Origin: Oasisia sp. SBJ-2009
Taxonomy: Eukaryota; Annelida; Polychaeta; Sabellida; Siboglinidae
Assembly (NCBI GenBank): GCA_964017155.1
Contig: OZ024861.1
Span: 26,279,628 to 26,343,627 of the forward strand
Length of the DNA: 64,000 bases
Direction: 5' to 3'
Both the position numbers and the translations under genes were made by a program. The notes beneath the pieces are model-generated. The model made no database searches. It was not told the DNA's origin and saw only the letters and a program-made list of their open reading frames with translations. Shown here piece by piece: positions 36,371 to 51,942 of this stretch (its first letter is position 1; every line of letters starts with the position of its first letter).

Positions 36371-37712
36371 AGTAAATAGGCTGTGATAGAATTATACACG
36401 GATAAAACATTAATAGAGTGGTTTTGGTGGCCATCTTGTTATACATCTATCAATAGCAAGTAGAAACATTTTCAAAGCATATACATTTTCAAAGCATATA
36501 CAGAAGATGCACAAGCACTGATCAATATGCGATTCCAATGTTTTATTTATTTATTTACAATGATATCTATCACACATTATTATGGGTTAATCTGTTAATT
36601 AAGTGTTCAGATTTATACAAATGACCTCAGTCAACTCACCAGCTGCAGCATTGCTCCAGCAACACTGAAACTAAATGCTGCAAGTATATTTATCTCAACC
36701 TATCTTACACTAATCTTATAAAATGACATATACAAAGAATAGATTGCCACATTAACATTATCCTCGCAAACTTATATTATTTAACATCATACCTACCCTA
36801 CTGTTACATTAAAGGAGTTTTTAAGTCCAATTTTATTGTAACATCCTGTAATACGTTGTAAACTATTACAAAATAATACCCAAATGTTTTCTGAAACTTT
36901 ATTTTTTGTTGAACAAAGTGATTGGGATGTTTACATGGTCAAAGGCTGTCTCAGGTCCAGTTATTAATGAAATGGATCTGACAGTATCAGCTTTGCCCTG
37001 TCCAGTGATTCAGACCTCGTCATTTCTCAGAATTTCCAAACTTGATATTCGTGGATTATTGTAGACAATGAATTGTTGAATTCAGTTGTTTTGCTTTGTT
37101 CAGACGTTTGAGCAGTCGTTATGTTAGACTGTCTGTGGTATATAATGTATGATTTTACAGCAAAAACAAATGGAAAACTTCCATTGGTGTTTGACCGAGA
37201 TATTATTGGCCTGTGAGAGATGTCGCATTCATCAGATGTCATTTCAGCTGCCATAAAAAGTACCACAATGAAAGGAGAGGTCGTATTAGTTCACGCTATC
37301 TCAATGCATGTTAATCATCAGTGTTTTAGTCTTCACCACTATCACAGAGGAACATACTGCCACAGTGAAATGAAACATGTCAGTGCAAACTGACAATTAT
37401 AGCAATTCTGATTCATAAACCCTCTATGTTGGTTGGTGGAAGAAGGCAGTTTGAATGAGCAGATGACATTTTGTTACTCGGCAAACTCTGAGACCATCCT
37501 AATCCTACAAGTATCCACACAGACCTGCCGAGTTGTGCAACTTCAGCATCACATAATGCGTCCATATTTACAGTCTGATAAACATTGTCAGTTATCAGCC
37601 AATATACAAAATGATCAGTTCACTTTGTAGCTGGAACACAAACACTCTAGTTCGGCACTACTAAAAGTAGTTCGGCACTACCAGTGACATTGTGGTCACT
37701 TGTTGTCGAGTG
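36371..37712. other. Region downstream of ACTR6: 3' UTR and spacer
   Basis: On the ACTR6 strand this follows the stop codon at 37713. AATAAA-type signals on the minus strand occur near 36898-36903 and 36544-36556, but the true poly(A) site cannot be chosen from sequence alone. No other gene was recognised. Confidence 0.4.
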
Positions 37713-40700
37713 TCAAATGTCAAACTTGTCATCACAAATGCTGTGCCCATGCTCGTCATATTCCTGCTTTGTGACACACAGTGAACTATACGTGTCGTCT
37801 TTACACAGCTGTTGACCGCCCTGCCACGCACACGTCTGAGCACTGCAACAGGGGAACAGCAGCGAATGGATGGATGGATGGATGGATGGATTGATGGATG
37901 GATGGATGGATGGATGGATGGATGGATGGATGGATGGATGGATGGATGGATGGATGGATTGAAGGATGGATGGATGGATGGATGGATGGATGGATGGATG
38001 GATGGATGGATGGATGGATTGAAGGATGGATGGATGGATGGATGGATGGATGGATGGATGGATTGAAGGATGGATTGAAGGATGGATTGAAGGATGGATG
38101 GATGGATGGATGGATGGATGGATGGATTGAAGGATGGATGGATGGATGGATTGAAGGATGGATGGATGGATGGATTGAAGGATGGATGGATGGATGGATT
38201 GAAGGATGGATGGATGGATGGATGGATGGATGGATTGAAGGATGGATGGATTGAAGGATGGATGGATGGATGGATGGTTGGATGAATTGATTGAAGGATG
38301 GATGGGTGGATGGATGGATGGATGGATTGATTGAATAATGGATGGATTAATGGATCATCGGATGGATGGATGGATGGATGGATGGAAGGATTTATGATTG
38401 ATGGATGGATGAATGACAACACTAACAATACATGTGAGCTGTTGCTGTTGAAGCGATATAGCTGATGTCATGTGACTCATAACGTGCTATATCCTTCTCA
38501 AATTTGAACTTAATAAATACAAATTAGAAGATAAAATAAAAAGTTTCATTTATTACGCTTTTAAAAGTTTTCAAATATGCAGAAGGTACTAACTCTTTTC
38601 TTAAGTAAAAAAATGCGTTATGTTAAACTTGGTGGCTAAGAACTCAGCTGTGCTACCTTTATAAGCATGGGACTACCTTTATAAGAATGATTATTTCATC
38701 ATATAAGAATGAATGTTTAGGTGACATCAGTGACATGTGTATCTGAAATGTGCAGTATGCAAGGACCGGGTACACGTTATATTTCAAGTATTAGACTGGT
38801 GCATTTTTGGGTAAGCGCAAGAAGGTACTGCGTAGTTGGTGTTTTGGAAGAAAACAAGTTTTGAAACAATAACTTATCAAACTGCTGGCATCATAAACAA
38901 ATTATAGACGCAGCATAAATTGTTCCAATTTTTTGAGAGATTTCAACATTCTAATGAAAATCCTATAAAATGTTCTTCTATAACTTTTACATATTATTTT
39001 TAGTAAACACCGAATCAACTTAGCCATGCAAAGGATATACTGCTTATTACAGAAGATGTATGTGAGTTGAGGACATCTAGTCAGTAGCGTGCACTGTATT
39101 ACAGTATGCAGTTTCACCACTAAAATTAATATTTTAGATAACATACTTCTCTGGCAAATGTACGTGCAGGTCATATTCATCGGGGATCAACGCTCGCAAG
39201 TCATCATATCTGAAACATCCAATAACATTCATGCACAACACAACCGCATGTAATACTATCTAAATTAACGTAAATCATAGCACATCTGAATAAAACATTA
39301 ATATTTTCCACAGCTAACATTCAGCTGTCATTATGTATCTCCGAACAGTGAAATACGCAGTTAGTTTAATAGTACAACAGATGCTGCATGACATCACGAA
39401 TCACAGAAAAATGTTGCCCCTGTATTCCAAAACATTATGGGTTGCCTGTCTGCCATTCTGTATGTCCAAGTGTATCTCCATCATGTTCATACCTATGAGA
39501 ATAACTGGCATACAGATTCAAGCAATACAGAAGTTCATAATTGAGGTGTTTAAATAATAAATTTCACTTGTGAGGCGCTAATGGGATGGAAACGGAACCG
39601 CCTGTCATTGCATAGTGGCATGTGCGATTTATGGCAGGTTGCCTAGGAACAGAGTATGACATCAATAAGTAGCTCTGTAGCTAACCATAAGCATGGTAAT
39701 CTCTTTAAACTAGAAGTAGACTAAAGTAAAACATATTTATAGGTATCTTTCCTTGTGGCAAAAGACTGGGGTAATTCAGCTTTTTAAACATAACTACAAA
39801 TTTGAGAAAAAAAAGTAAAAAGTAAAGGCAAGTTCTTACATAGCGCAGTATCCAGTCCTCAGGACCGTTCAAAGTGCTTTACACTTTACTTCCCTGACAG
39901 ACCTGTTCACTCAGACACCATCTCGGCTTCTCTAGGAAGCCATATGCTACAATTAATATGCGAAGGCTGCTCGTACACATATCCACCACTGTCTATAGCC
40001 AAGTACTCATTTATACATCTGAGTGAACTGGAGCAATGTAGAGTGAAAAAACTTGCCCAAGGTGTTAACACTGCAGCACAGGGTTCGAACCAGGGTTCTC
40101 ATAGTCGAGAGTCCTGAACTCTACCCCTGAGCCATTGCGCTCTATTGCCAAAACCAACATGTTGCACTTACAGACGTGTCTTTAATCCTGGCAGCAGGCA
40201 GTTGCCACCAGTCAACACAATGTTGCCGTACATGTGTGGCTGCATCTCTGTAACACACGCAAAATGAAAAGGTAAATTCTTACACAGTGCAGTATCTAGT
40301 CCTTAGAAAGCACTTTACTCCCTGGCAGAACTGTTCAATTGAACACCATCTTGCCTTCTTTGTAAAGCATTCCGCCACACTGCAGGTAATGCGAGAAGAC
40401 TATCTGTGCACAAATATCCACCACTGTCTACAGCCAGGTATTTGTTCATACAGCTGAGTAAAATATAGCAACGTAGAGTAAAAGAACAATGGTTTGAATC
40501 AATGCTAAGGATACAAACATAGCTTCTCTTTATGAAAGGTCTGCTACAACAGCACTGCTCCCCACAAATTACGCAAGTTCAGACAGATGTACGTTATATA
40601 AATGTCTTGCCACAGTAAAGATGGTTTTAAGTCTTCAGTAGGTTTTGATTTATTATACGTAGCTGTACCTGTTCTCGAATAGTGGATTGATAGTGCTGAA

Positions 40701-42557
40701 CACTAAATCTTCTTTTATAGTGAAATCGTAGCTTAACATAAATTTGTGTAAATACAATTGTAAATAAAATTTAAATAATTTTTTAATATAATTTGGACGC
40801 AATCAATTTTAAATATAATTCTAATTTAAAATGACATTTTATACATATTACAATATTCATTTATTAGCTTAACATAATAATTTTTTTAATAGATAATTTA
40901 TAATTTACAGGACATTTTAGATTTTTTTTTATTTACTAATCTTTTAAAAGACATCTGAGATATATCATTTATTTATTAAATCAAAATAATATTTTTTTAT
41001 TTGTAATTTTGAAGAACATTATATATATATATATATATATATATATTACATTTATATGTCATATTTCAGTTTATTGTATATAGGCACTAAGTCGCTCAAC
41101 ACCAGAACACATTCCTGTTTAACATGAAATGTACTTCATGTTGGAAATGGCAATTAAAGCTTTATTATTATTATATAAAACTTCCAAAAGAACAACATTC
41201 TGACAATGTCTATGTGTTTGTATTCACACCTATTATTGACTTATGTTGAGAATAGATCCAATATTGGACATGATGTTTTGAGGTGACGCAGTGGTCAATT
41301 AAAATACACAAGATATGTGCATGCAACATTTCATACACAATCCATAGCAATACAATTTAAGGCAATGTCCATCAGGTATTTTTATCAATATAAAAGTATC
41401 GCAAATGTCCATCAATGATTCAGGTATTTTTGTCAATATAAAGGTCTCGCAAATATAGGCTGAAAAGAAAAGATTAAATGGCTTTAACCCAAACCAAGGA
41501 CGAACCTTCTGGTAAGCTGGACACAGAGTGACCAATAGCTTCTGGAATGCCCATTTCTTCGAGCCCAATATCAGATGGATGAAAGAGAAGCTCAGGCACA
41601 GAAAACCTCTCAATGTTCATACGAATGACCTGAAAATTAAATATGATTCTACATTTCAATTCTTTTAATAAAAAATATAAATAATTTTGTATATTAAAAT
41701 GAAAATTATCAGTGATTGTATCTGATTAAAAATATCTAACCAATCACTGACAACACAGAGTATTCAAAGCAACCCTGTTGGCAATACTGACTATATCTAG
41801 GTGAAAACACAATGTATACTTGGGGTTGGCTTTGACCAATCACAGTCTGACACTGAACAACCAATAAAGTATAATTTCAACCTGTTGTGCAGCGTTTTTA
41901 TCTGCGTTCTCGTTGTCTGGAGCCCGGATGTATCCCCTCTTGATGTGGGTGTAGTCGGGTAGGATGTAGTCTTGCACTATTGTGTTCTCTTTGCCTTTCT
42001 TCCTGTAACACATGCAGTTAACTGATACATGAGTAGTCTCCAGTCTCTGGTGACATCCGTGCTATAGGTATTTGTGGTATTTCTCTATAGCGTCTGGGTT
42101 AACTTGTGTTTAAGAACTAGCACGAGTAGTAAACAAAATGATAGTAGTAAACAAAATGACACAATCCTGCAGCAAGACCATCATTTGTGTTTTCAAAAAA
42201 ATGTATATGGAAATACAAAACATAACTATTTAACCTTGGAAAAATTACAATAACAATAATATAATATTACGTTAATGCAAGATAACGTATTACAAAATCG
42301 TAGTTAGTATTTTTATGCTGTAGTTTATAGCTGTTGATTATATAAGTTTATTCCATTTTGGAAGCCTACAAATATTAGCAGTGATTTTTCACAATCTGTT
42401 TTTTATTATATGGGGTCGTGTCATAAATCTGCAAATATTTATTCCCGCCATGTTTCATTCACTAGGTGGCACCACGGTAGCAAAATAGTTCTCCTATGCT
42501 ATGTGTGGTGGCGTCTAAATTCAATATATATATGTGTGTGTGTATATATATATATAG

Positions 42558-42625
<68 letters not shown>

Positions 42626-45600
42626 CATACATTCTTGTATTTTATGAACTTATGCAGACTTCACAGATTGACATAACAACCCCTTTTACCAGGAGTTTCA
42701 ACGCCTTTACAAGACATATTCAAAGCGTAACAGAACTCACTTGACGATGTCCAGGTCGTGCCAGAACTGTGTCGACACGTAACACACGTCCTCCTTCATC
42801 TGATTCACCACGTACGTCTCATCCATCACCATCAACTGTCTGCAGACACATCGCTGTATCAATACGCTGACTTTGGGTTGAAACTGAATCCCCTCCCAGG
42901 TCCCAAGGTCCACTCGCCTCTTTCTGTATTTGTTTCAGATCCCTGGGGCCGGTTTCATAAAGCGGCATACCTTTACATGCAACTAGGCCATAGCTTTATG
43001 TAGAGACCCGTCCACCCGTCATTAGGATGGGTAAAAAACAAATATGGATGGGCAGAAATATGGGTGGTGGACGGGTAAAAAAATTAAGGAGCAAAAAAAG
43101 GTCTTCCAACACCATAGATATTGTTTTAGTTATGCCTTGAAAGTGAGTGTAAATTGTGTCATATGTGTGTGTGTAGCCCGTTTCAGGTCATCAGGCACAT
43201 TTGAAAGTTTGTAAACTAGCTTAACAGTTAACATCCATGTGTCCATTAAAACATGTGTGACTGGCCATAATTTTATCCTGCATAAAGCCCTGAACTAGGC
43301 TGTTCCACTGGTCATAGCTAATAGCAACTAGTCGATGTACCTTACAGTCAGTTCCATGAGACCAATTTAGCATTCGTGTAACTAAATCAACGTAGAATTG
43401 ACCTAATTAGGTCGCTGTGGGAATCCCTGTATTTTTCCTTTTTCTGAACATTCTTTTTCTCCTAAGCTGTTGCCTTTGTTGTTCATGTACCTAATGCCAA
43501 GCTGTGACTAATGCAAAGGATATCCAATGTAAACATTACAAATAACTGTGTTGAGGTTGTGCGTGTCGGGAGCATCAACGGACTCAAGGAGCATCCCATA
43601 AAAAAAAACCAACGTAAACTTGCGCCTAATAATTTCGTGGCAGAGCTACTACGGAGAACACTTGTGAGATGCAACTAGCGTAACTTTACAAAATTGTAGG
43701 CTTTTGATGAGTTATTGCCCGCTACAACATCGTAAGTATGCTCATTGTAACTGGACCCTGAACTGTTGGACTTTGATTGACCATCTGGAGATGGTAAGTC
43801 AAAGAGCAGGCTGTTTGCTCTCTCCCGCAATTAACCAATATAGTAATTTATCAAAAAAGTTACTGAGCTGAATGTGGGAAAATTTGACATCCTTTATCGT
43901 CAGAAGGTATTGTGTCCACCTGCCCCAATTCAATGACATTGTCAGTTTTTTTGCCATAAACACATATGTTTTGAAACTATATGTTGTAATATTTACAACT
44001 TGGGCTTGCTACTAGCGTCATACCTTTCAAACTGTGACCATTGATATGGGCATACCAAACACGAGACAGGCAGTATACCCACACCTACCTCTATAGACTA
44101 GGAACATACTGCCTACTTATAAAACTGTTCAGTGAGTTGTCAGAAATCCCTAGGTGGCAGCACCAGAGTAAACTAAAGGTACCGTTATTAGAAGCTACAA
44201 TTCAAGATAGTGTAATGGTAACAACTGCTGCCCTTGGTATGTGGCTGACACTTATTACTCAAATAGCCAAGTGAACTTCTGCACAACATAACTTTTCACA
44301 AACATCCAAATATAAATTACAAAGTAATTGCCAGTTTGTCTGTTACACATCATAAATAATGAGTTATATTATACAAAAGAAAAATCTCAACACAAAAATC
44401 TGTATGATCGAGCTATTTAAAATAGTCTCACATTTACCAAATATTTAATATAGTTTAATCAAACATTCTAAATACTTACCTGTATGAGATGATTTCTTTC
44501 AGGTGATTTGTGAGAACCTTTCCACCAATGTTAATTCTGAAATGTGATTATGACAAAATATAATGACATGAGTGACACATGAATATGCATTAGTCAAAAT
44601 AATGTTTGAATTTGACACATATTCTTGGATACTTGTTGTAAAAGAAGCAAAGTTCCTGCGTTGCTTTAATGCGTAAAATGTTGCATGTATATAATTAAAT
44701 ATAACACATGCATCTAATTATTTATAACAATGTTAAGTTACTTTGTTTTACAAGACCTTTTGGACTACTGTATTTCTATTTCTAAATGTCTTGTGCATAA
44801 GTCAAACGAAATACAGATAATTCCTTGTCACATATATCAAGACAAGTTTATGTGACAGACACACAACATTTACAATGACTTTAACATCACTGTTATGAGA
44901 ATACTTACTTATTGTCATACTACATTGACTACATGTATTCGGACACCTAAAATTGTTAAATTATCTGCTGATCATGCAATACAAATTTTGGGGGTAACAT
45001 TCCAGGGTCTATGAAAACGTAGTGTCTGAATACTGGGTAAACACAATAGCTGAAAACAGTACAAGAATTATGAAAGAAGCAAGATGTTAAATTGAGATTC
45101 ACCATTCATGTGGTAGTTGGTGACCATAATGACTCAATATATTTGGACACCTAGCTACAAGATTTCTCATCAAAGGAGAGAACATTGTTTAGTGGTCAGT
45201 ACAAAATCATAAAACAGTAATTACACAGACAGTCACAGACTAATATTCCATACATTCACACTGGTTATGACAGTGGAGACAAGGTTACACAAGTTTGTCA
45301 GTTATAAAATAAAACATATAAATTAATATTGACTAAAAATAAATTATTGTTTAATTACATTTTTGACCTACTAAAATCATAAAATGGTTATAAAAACATT
45401 AAAGTATATATAGGATTTATTGATAACTTGAAATTTATTGATAATCGGATTAGGCTTTATTGATACTTAGATATACGTTTTATTGATGAATTTAAAAAAT
45501 GAATTTAAAAAAGTACTTTTGAACCAGGGTCCGTACGCATCTGGACATTTGAAATTCAAGGCTATTCAAGGCTATTCAAGACATTTCAGGGTTATTTTAA

Positions 45601-48600
45601 ACTTAAATTCAAGACAATCTTAACGACATCTGTACTTTTAATCGCAGTAAATTAGAATTGAAAACATCAATCCAAATGAATCACATCACAATCAACCAAC
45701 TTATTTTACTCAACTACGAACATAATGGCGCGACCACGATGAAATGCCGACTGCCCAATGAGCATGCCAGTTATTTTTGTGCGTCGGCTTTCTCCCTTCC
45801 TCCTTACTGCCACTGGCCTGTGTCTGTTAAACCATCACGACAAATGAGCCAAAACATATTGTATTGACCACAATTAAATTAAAGGCGTTTCAAAACTACT
45901 TTATAAAATTCAAGGATTTCAAGGCCTTGAATTTGGTCCAATCAAATTCAAGGCTTTTCAGGACTTTCAAGGCCCCGTACGGACCCTGATGAACACTTGA
46001 AGAAGCCATGTTGTGAAGAATGATAGGACAAGAGTGGGACAGACCTGCGGACACCGTCTGTCAGCTTCTTGCCCTTGTAGTAGGGGATGATGTGTGTGAA
46101 GGAGTAACCAGAGTCAACTACGAGACAGCACAGAGACTGAGACTGTTGCCGCTGTCTCTGGAACTGACTCAGGAAACTGGCTGCAACACGTGACACACAA
46201 AACACTAAGTGACATCAACGACACTATAGCGCTTACATTTGTCTGGTCGTTAATAACGTTCCGACTGACGTTTCTGCACATGTGCAATAAATGTAAAATC
46301 ATCAATGTTCAGCGAAACAACAAAGCATTTTCGGTATAAATGCCATGGGCTATTCGTTAACTCTCCTGTGATGATCATTGTGAAGAGTTTCTTAAAATGT
46401 CGTTCAATGCAATAAAATATTACGTTTTTTTTAAATCACTGTCACGGATTATGGCGCACTACTGTCACGTGATTTACGCTTGCTATCAAAATATGCCTCA
46501 AAACTTGTTTGTCTCATGTTAATTTGCGACATATAACTTTGCTTAGAGGTTATATACATCCTAACGAACAACCCGTAGTATTTATACAATAAATGTTTTG
46601 TCTTTTCGCTGCACATTGATGATTTTACATTTTAAATATATCGCGTATGTGCAGAAACGTCAATCGGAACGTTTATAACGCCGGAAAAATGTAAGCACTA
46701 CAACACAAACACATAAATCACATAAACACTAAGTCACTCCCACGGAATCCCATCAATTACACAAACTCTGAGTGACACACATCAATCACACAAATGCCAA
46801 GTCTCTCCTGTCAGTCGCACAAACAGTAAGTCAGTCAGATCAAACACAAACACATTAATCACAAACACACTAAGTCACTCATACAACCAAGCAAACACTT
46901 GGTCACATAATTCACACAAACAAACACTAAGTCACTCATAAAAAACACAAACACTGTAATTCTCCTTTACTTGCAACATTCACATTTATATATTGAAAAC
47001 TAAATTGTTCCCACTTTAATTGTCCTATCACATGACCAGTTGCCTAGCAACAGTGTCCCTGAAGCCATAAAAAGATTGCCGAACACATTTAGAATAATTT
47101 AGATTTTCTAATTATATTGCATATCTTCTTGAAATTCTTGCCTCAAATGACGGAAACATAACACAAATTTGTGAGAAATCCATGCAGGAAACGTTGATAT
47201 TAGCTGCCATAAAATGTAGTTCTATGTTTCATTTTTGTCTCTGACTCACAATGACTGTGGCAACTTACGATTGCATTTGAAGATGGACTTGAACTGATAT
47301 TCTTCAAAGAAAATTTCCGTCATTGCTTCTGTGATGGACGTGAAGTTGAAATACGGCTCAGTGACCACCAAGCCTGTCTCATTGAAGTCAACCTGGACAT
47401 AAATGACCAATTGATACTTAGTGACGTGCACTTTCACTTTCACAAGTGTGGGGTCTTCATTGTTTGCCTCCATCAACTGCACAAGTTTGGGACTGAAACG
47501 GTACATAGGTCTATTAGATGGTAGCATTCAATACAAGTGAATATAACTTAGAATGTCTAATTTCATTCACCCAGCAGATGGTTACAACGCCATCTTGTAT
47601 GAAGCTGATTGCACCACCATCACAAGTGCATGCGAATTTGCATCTTGGCATTATATGGTCAGTTTGCAGCTCACATGAGCATTGTATCTAGAGGGAGAGC
47701 CCTTTAACCATAAACAATGTATTGTCATTGTGCCATGTTCGTGTATCCCTGCTAACAAGTTATATGTCACAGATAAGACTTCCTATTTGGAGTATGCTTG
47801 TACAATTAGGTGCGACTTAGTAAGGATGCAGGAATCATAAAACTATGCATTCGTTCTATTATGATTATATGGGTAAAATCCTGCTGACGTAGGAAAGGTT
47901 TTAAAGCAATAGATCCCTAACTTTGGTTTTGAGAAACAACCCAATGTATTTCATCTGTAGAGTTACATTATAAATGATGAATACAATTTTAGGACATCGT
48001 AAGAATCTAAAAGAAATATATAGATAAGAAAGGCTGAAATGTTTACTGCAAACTTGACATATGAAACGTAACATTAGCTATTTTATTAAAATGCAATAGC
48101 CACACTGTATCCGTGTTGCTTTTATCTAAAACTTGATATTCCTTACGATGACTGCAAAATAGAAAGAGTAAGACACTGCCGGAAACAAAAACTATTTCAT
48201 GCACATGATTTAGGGGGAATATATCATGTTCTGGCTTATAACATAGATTTTGACATACTAGCTCAGACACTGGAACAAATGTTACATCCCTGTTTTGGCC
48301 AAATTTCACAAATAGCATTTATACAATTTTGTCTTGAAATCCTTCTTAGACTTCTGTGTTCCTGCTCTGTGGTGTACCTTCAAGACATCCTTGCCATAGA
48401 TGTAGTCCCAGACCTTCTTCTGAATTTCACCATTAACCAAGTAGCCCTGCAACACAATTGATATTCATGAAAATTAAACTTTAGCAACTTAACAGAAAAA
48501 AGAAAAGAAATGATATGATATTTTGCAGTTTTATGAATATCTTTTTTTGGAATATGACCAACCAGAAGAGTCCTGACACATCTCTGCTGCAATTCAACAA

Positions 48601-51600
48601 AACCAAACAGACCCCAGCTAGTTGCTATATATATGTTTCAAAGAATGCCATACATACCGTTTTGGAATGCCAGCAAATAAGTCATGAGAGGTATTTGAAG
48701 TCACCAGGCCAGGCGAGGCGAGGCGAGGCGAGGCGAGGCGAGGCGAGGCCAGGCAAACCAAGCCAAGAGCCAAACAGAAACCAGCTACACACTATATTTT
48801 GCATTGTTCAAGACTACCACCAAGTGTAATACCTTTTGGAATGCGAGTAGATAAAACAGTCCTGACAGGTCTTTGCAGTCGTCCACCTGGTCCCCAATGA
48901 ACACACGGTTGCGCACTGTCTTCGCCTTGATCACACAGTTGGGGATCAGCCTGTAGTTGGACAATCAGTGTCATATAGAAATATCAAACAGCTAACTATG
49001 CTATTAAAGCGACATGGTCCGTTCGTGGCTTTTTATTTTTATTGCAAAATCATGTTATATGGTATAAATTATACCTATTATAGCGTAAAGACAGTCAAAA
49101 TATGTTTTCATGTACCATTTAGGGGTTGAAAATAGACGCAGTAAGGGGTGCTTAACTCTGTGTACACGTCGACCACGAGGCATTTTCGAAAGCGTTGTAG
49201 GCATGGCTAAAAGCCCAGAAGGAAATGCATGATCACGCAATGCAGTATCACGTGAACACAAGTTGATGCCACTAACGCCACACCCAGCCAGGTGCACAGC
49301 TCCCAGTTGGTAAAGGTCAAAGGGTGGGTGTCATTCGTGGCGATTTGAGTAACAGCGTCGGGATTCTTATAAACATTCGACGTTTAATATTACGAAATCA
49401 GTTCTGTTTCGGTAAAACATTTATTGGCGGTCAGGACGCTACAATAGTTATAACTTATACTGATTAACATGATTTGGGAATAAAAAGCTACAAACTGATC
49501 ATGTCGCTTTAAACCCACATATTTTGACTCAGAGGAATGATTGTTATTGTTATAAATCATAAATGCATACAGGTGATACGGGGGGGGGGGGGGGGGGGGT
49601 TATCAGGGTGCTATAGTTTCATGAGGAAACAGAGAAGACTTTACTAAATAGTTTAAGAAACATTATGTGCAATTTATTGAAAGAAGTACCTTGTTTTCTC
49701 AGTAACTGGGGTCTGGGGCAGTAATAATAATGTTTTTCTATAGCACTAATCGATCCACCACATGGTGGATCGATGCGCTGTACAAGACATACAATAAATG
49801 TAATAAATATAAATGTAAATTATAAAAATTAAATCAAATTTTTGTTTTAAGATGTACACTAGTAAACCTTTGTATGTAAATTATATAACTCAACCTTTGT
49901 ATGTAAATTATATAACTCATATCAATCAATTTAAAATAAATTAAACACTGTTTTAATAAATCTCTGTAAATTATATAAATTACTATACAATTGAAACATT
50001 TACTAAATCTGTGTATGTAAATTATCTATACATTAATCTAAAACATAAACACTGATTAAAATGTGTATAACACTAAAAATAAATTATAAAGCTGTGTCGC
50101 CGTGTCGGTCATTTCACAACAATTTGAATTAATTAAAATGTGTAATAAAAAGATGTCTTTAAAAACTTTCGAAACATAGATAGATTCCAGATGCACGAAT
50201 GTTCACAGGTAATTCAGTATTTATGTTATGTTGCTTGCAGTCAGTTGAGGGTTTGTTTGCTAAATAGATACTAAGCATGTACTCTACAGGTCATAACATG
50301 CAATTACCATATGGTATACTTTATTAAACACATCAATGCGGATTAAACAATGGGTTATTTAATCTGAGTGCCATCAACATTGTTTGAAATGTGTTGTAGG
50401 GCTTTATGCAGGATAATCATTTTTAAGTCACACTTTTTCGGTAGACAATTACACGCTAAATCACATACACACAGCCTAGGTTGAGCTGTGTGATTATGAC
50501 CTGAAATTAAGTACAAACACACGCATGACACCAATTTTCTAACTGACAATATCTATGATTTTGGAAGACCTTTCTTCTGATTCTTAGTTTTGTACCCATC
50601 CAGGGATATTTCTACATGTCCATAAGGTGTTTTATGTGCCCAGGTGATGGATGAACATAGCTTTATGCAGAGACCCGTCCGCCCATCATGTGGATGGGTA
50701 AAAGTTGTTGTGGACGGGTAGAAATATGGGTGGACGGGTAAAAAATGAGGCGCAAAAAAGATCTTCCAAAACCATAGATAATGTCAGTTAGTCCTTAAAA
50801 TGAATGTAAATGTTGTCACATGTGAGTTTGTAGTCCATTTCGGGTCGTAAAACACATTTAAAGTTTCTAAACTGCCTTTAATACAGTTAACATACATCTG
50901 TCCAAAAAAAAATGGCTGGCAAAAATGTTACCCTGCTGGGTGAACTCGTCTCTATATAAAGCTATATAGTGTGACACTTTCTAGATCCATTCTAGTGAAA
51001 TATCTACCTTTAAATGTGGGCAAAATGTCAGCCATGCTGCGTACTGCTCAAAACAAAGCACAATCCGAATATTCCAATTAATAGGTCGGCTCACCAATTC
51101 AATCACTAAACCTAGTATTTACTCCCATGATTATCCACACTACTTATCTTTGTAAATTGAACTGGCCTCCAGATGGATTCATTCTTAACACAAACTTGAA
51201 CTGCTTACTAGGGAAACATCAGGTGTGACCTAAATCCCCCTTTAATGCCTACTTCAGAAACTACAGTTCTTTATTTGGAGATTACAAGTTGTGTGCTGTA
51301 AATTCCTTCTAAGGTAAGCTAAGCAGCAATGCGGGAGTGTTTCTGCAGGCTACTTAGCATTATGCAATTACTTACTGTTAAGTACTTGCTTACTTAAAAA
51401 ATCTGTGTAGTTGGTTTCTTTACTAAGGCAATCATTTTAGTGTTAAGCATAATGTCATCAGCTGCTCATGGATGGTACTGCCAGTACTGGCCTCTTGTGC
51501 TTAAGAAAAATGTGGCTAAAACATCTGTAGGGACAAACGTGCCTCCAAGGGCTAATTCAAAAATACACATTATTTCTTTTCAAAATGCATTTTAATGGTT

Positions 51601-51603
51601 AAG

Positions 51604-51674
<71 letters not shown>

Positions 51675-51716
51675 CTATGAATTATATACAGTATATATAA
51701 TTATATATATTATACT

Positions 51717-51781
<65 letters not shown>

Positions 51782-51895
51782 CATATATATATATATATGT
51801 ATATATATTCACATATATTATCTATAAATTATATACATATATATATTATAATTATATAATATATATAATAACATATGTATATATAATACATATTG

Positions 51896-51942
<47 letters not shown>

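Noticed and set aside
32136..37712. ATM as head-to-head neighbour of NPAT
   Set aside because: No ATM-like exon was found; ACTR6 follows in the same orientation as NPAT.
37661..38428. 255-codon IHPS-rich minus-strand frame
   Set aside because: Microsatellite artefact that runs into the true ACTR6 last exon in a different reading frame.
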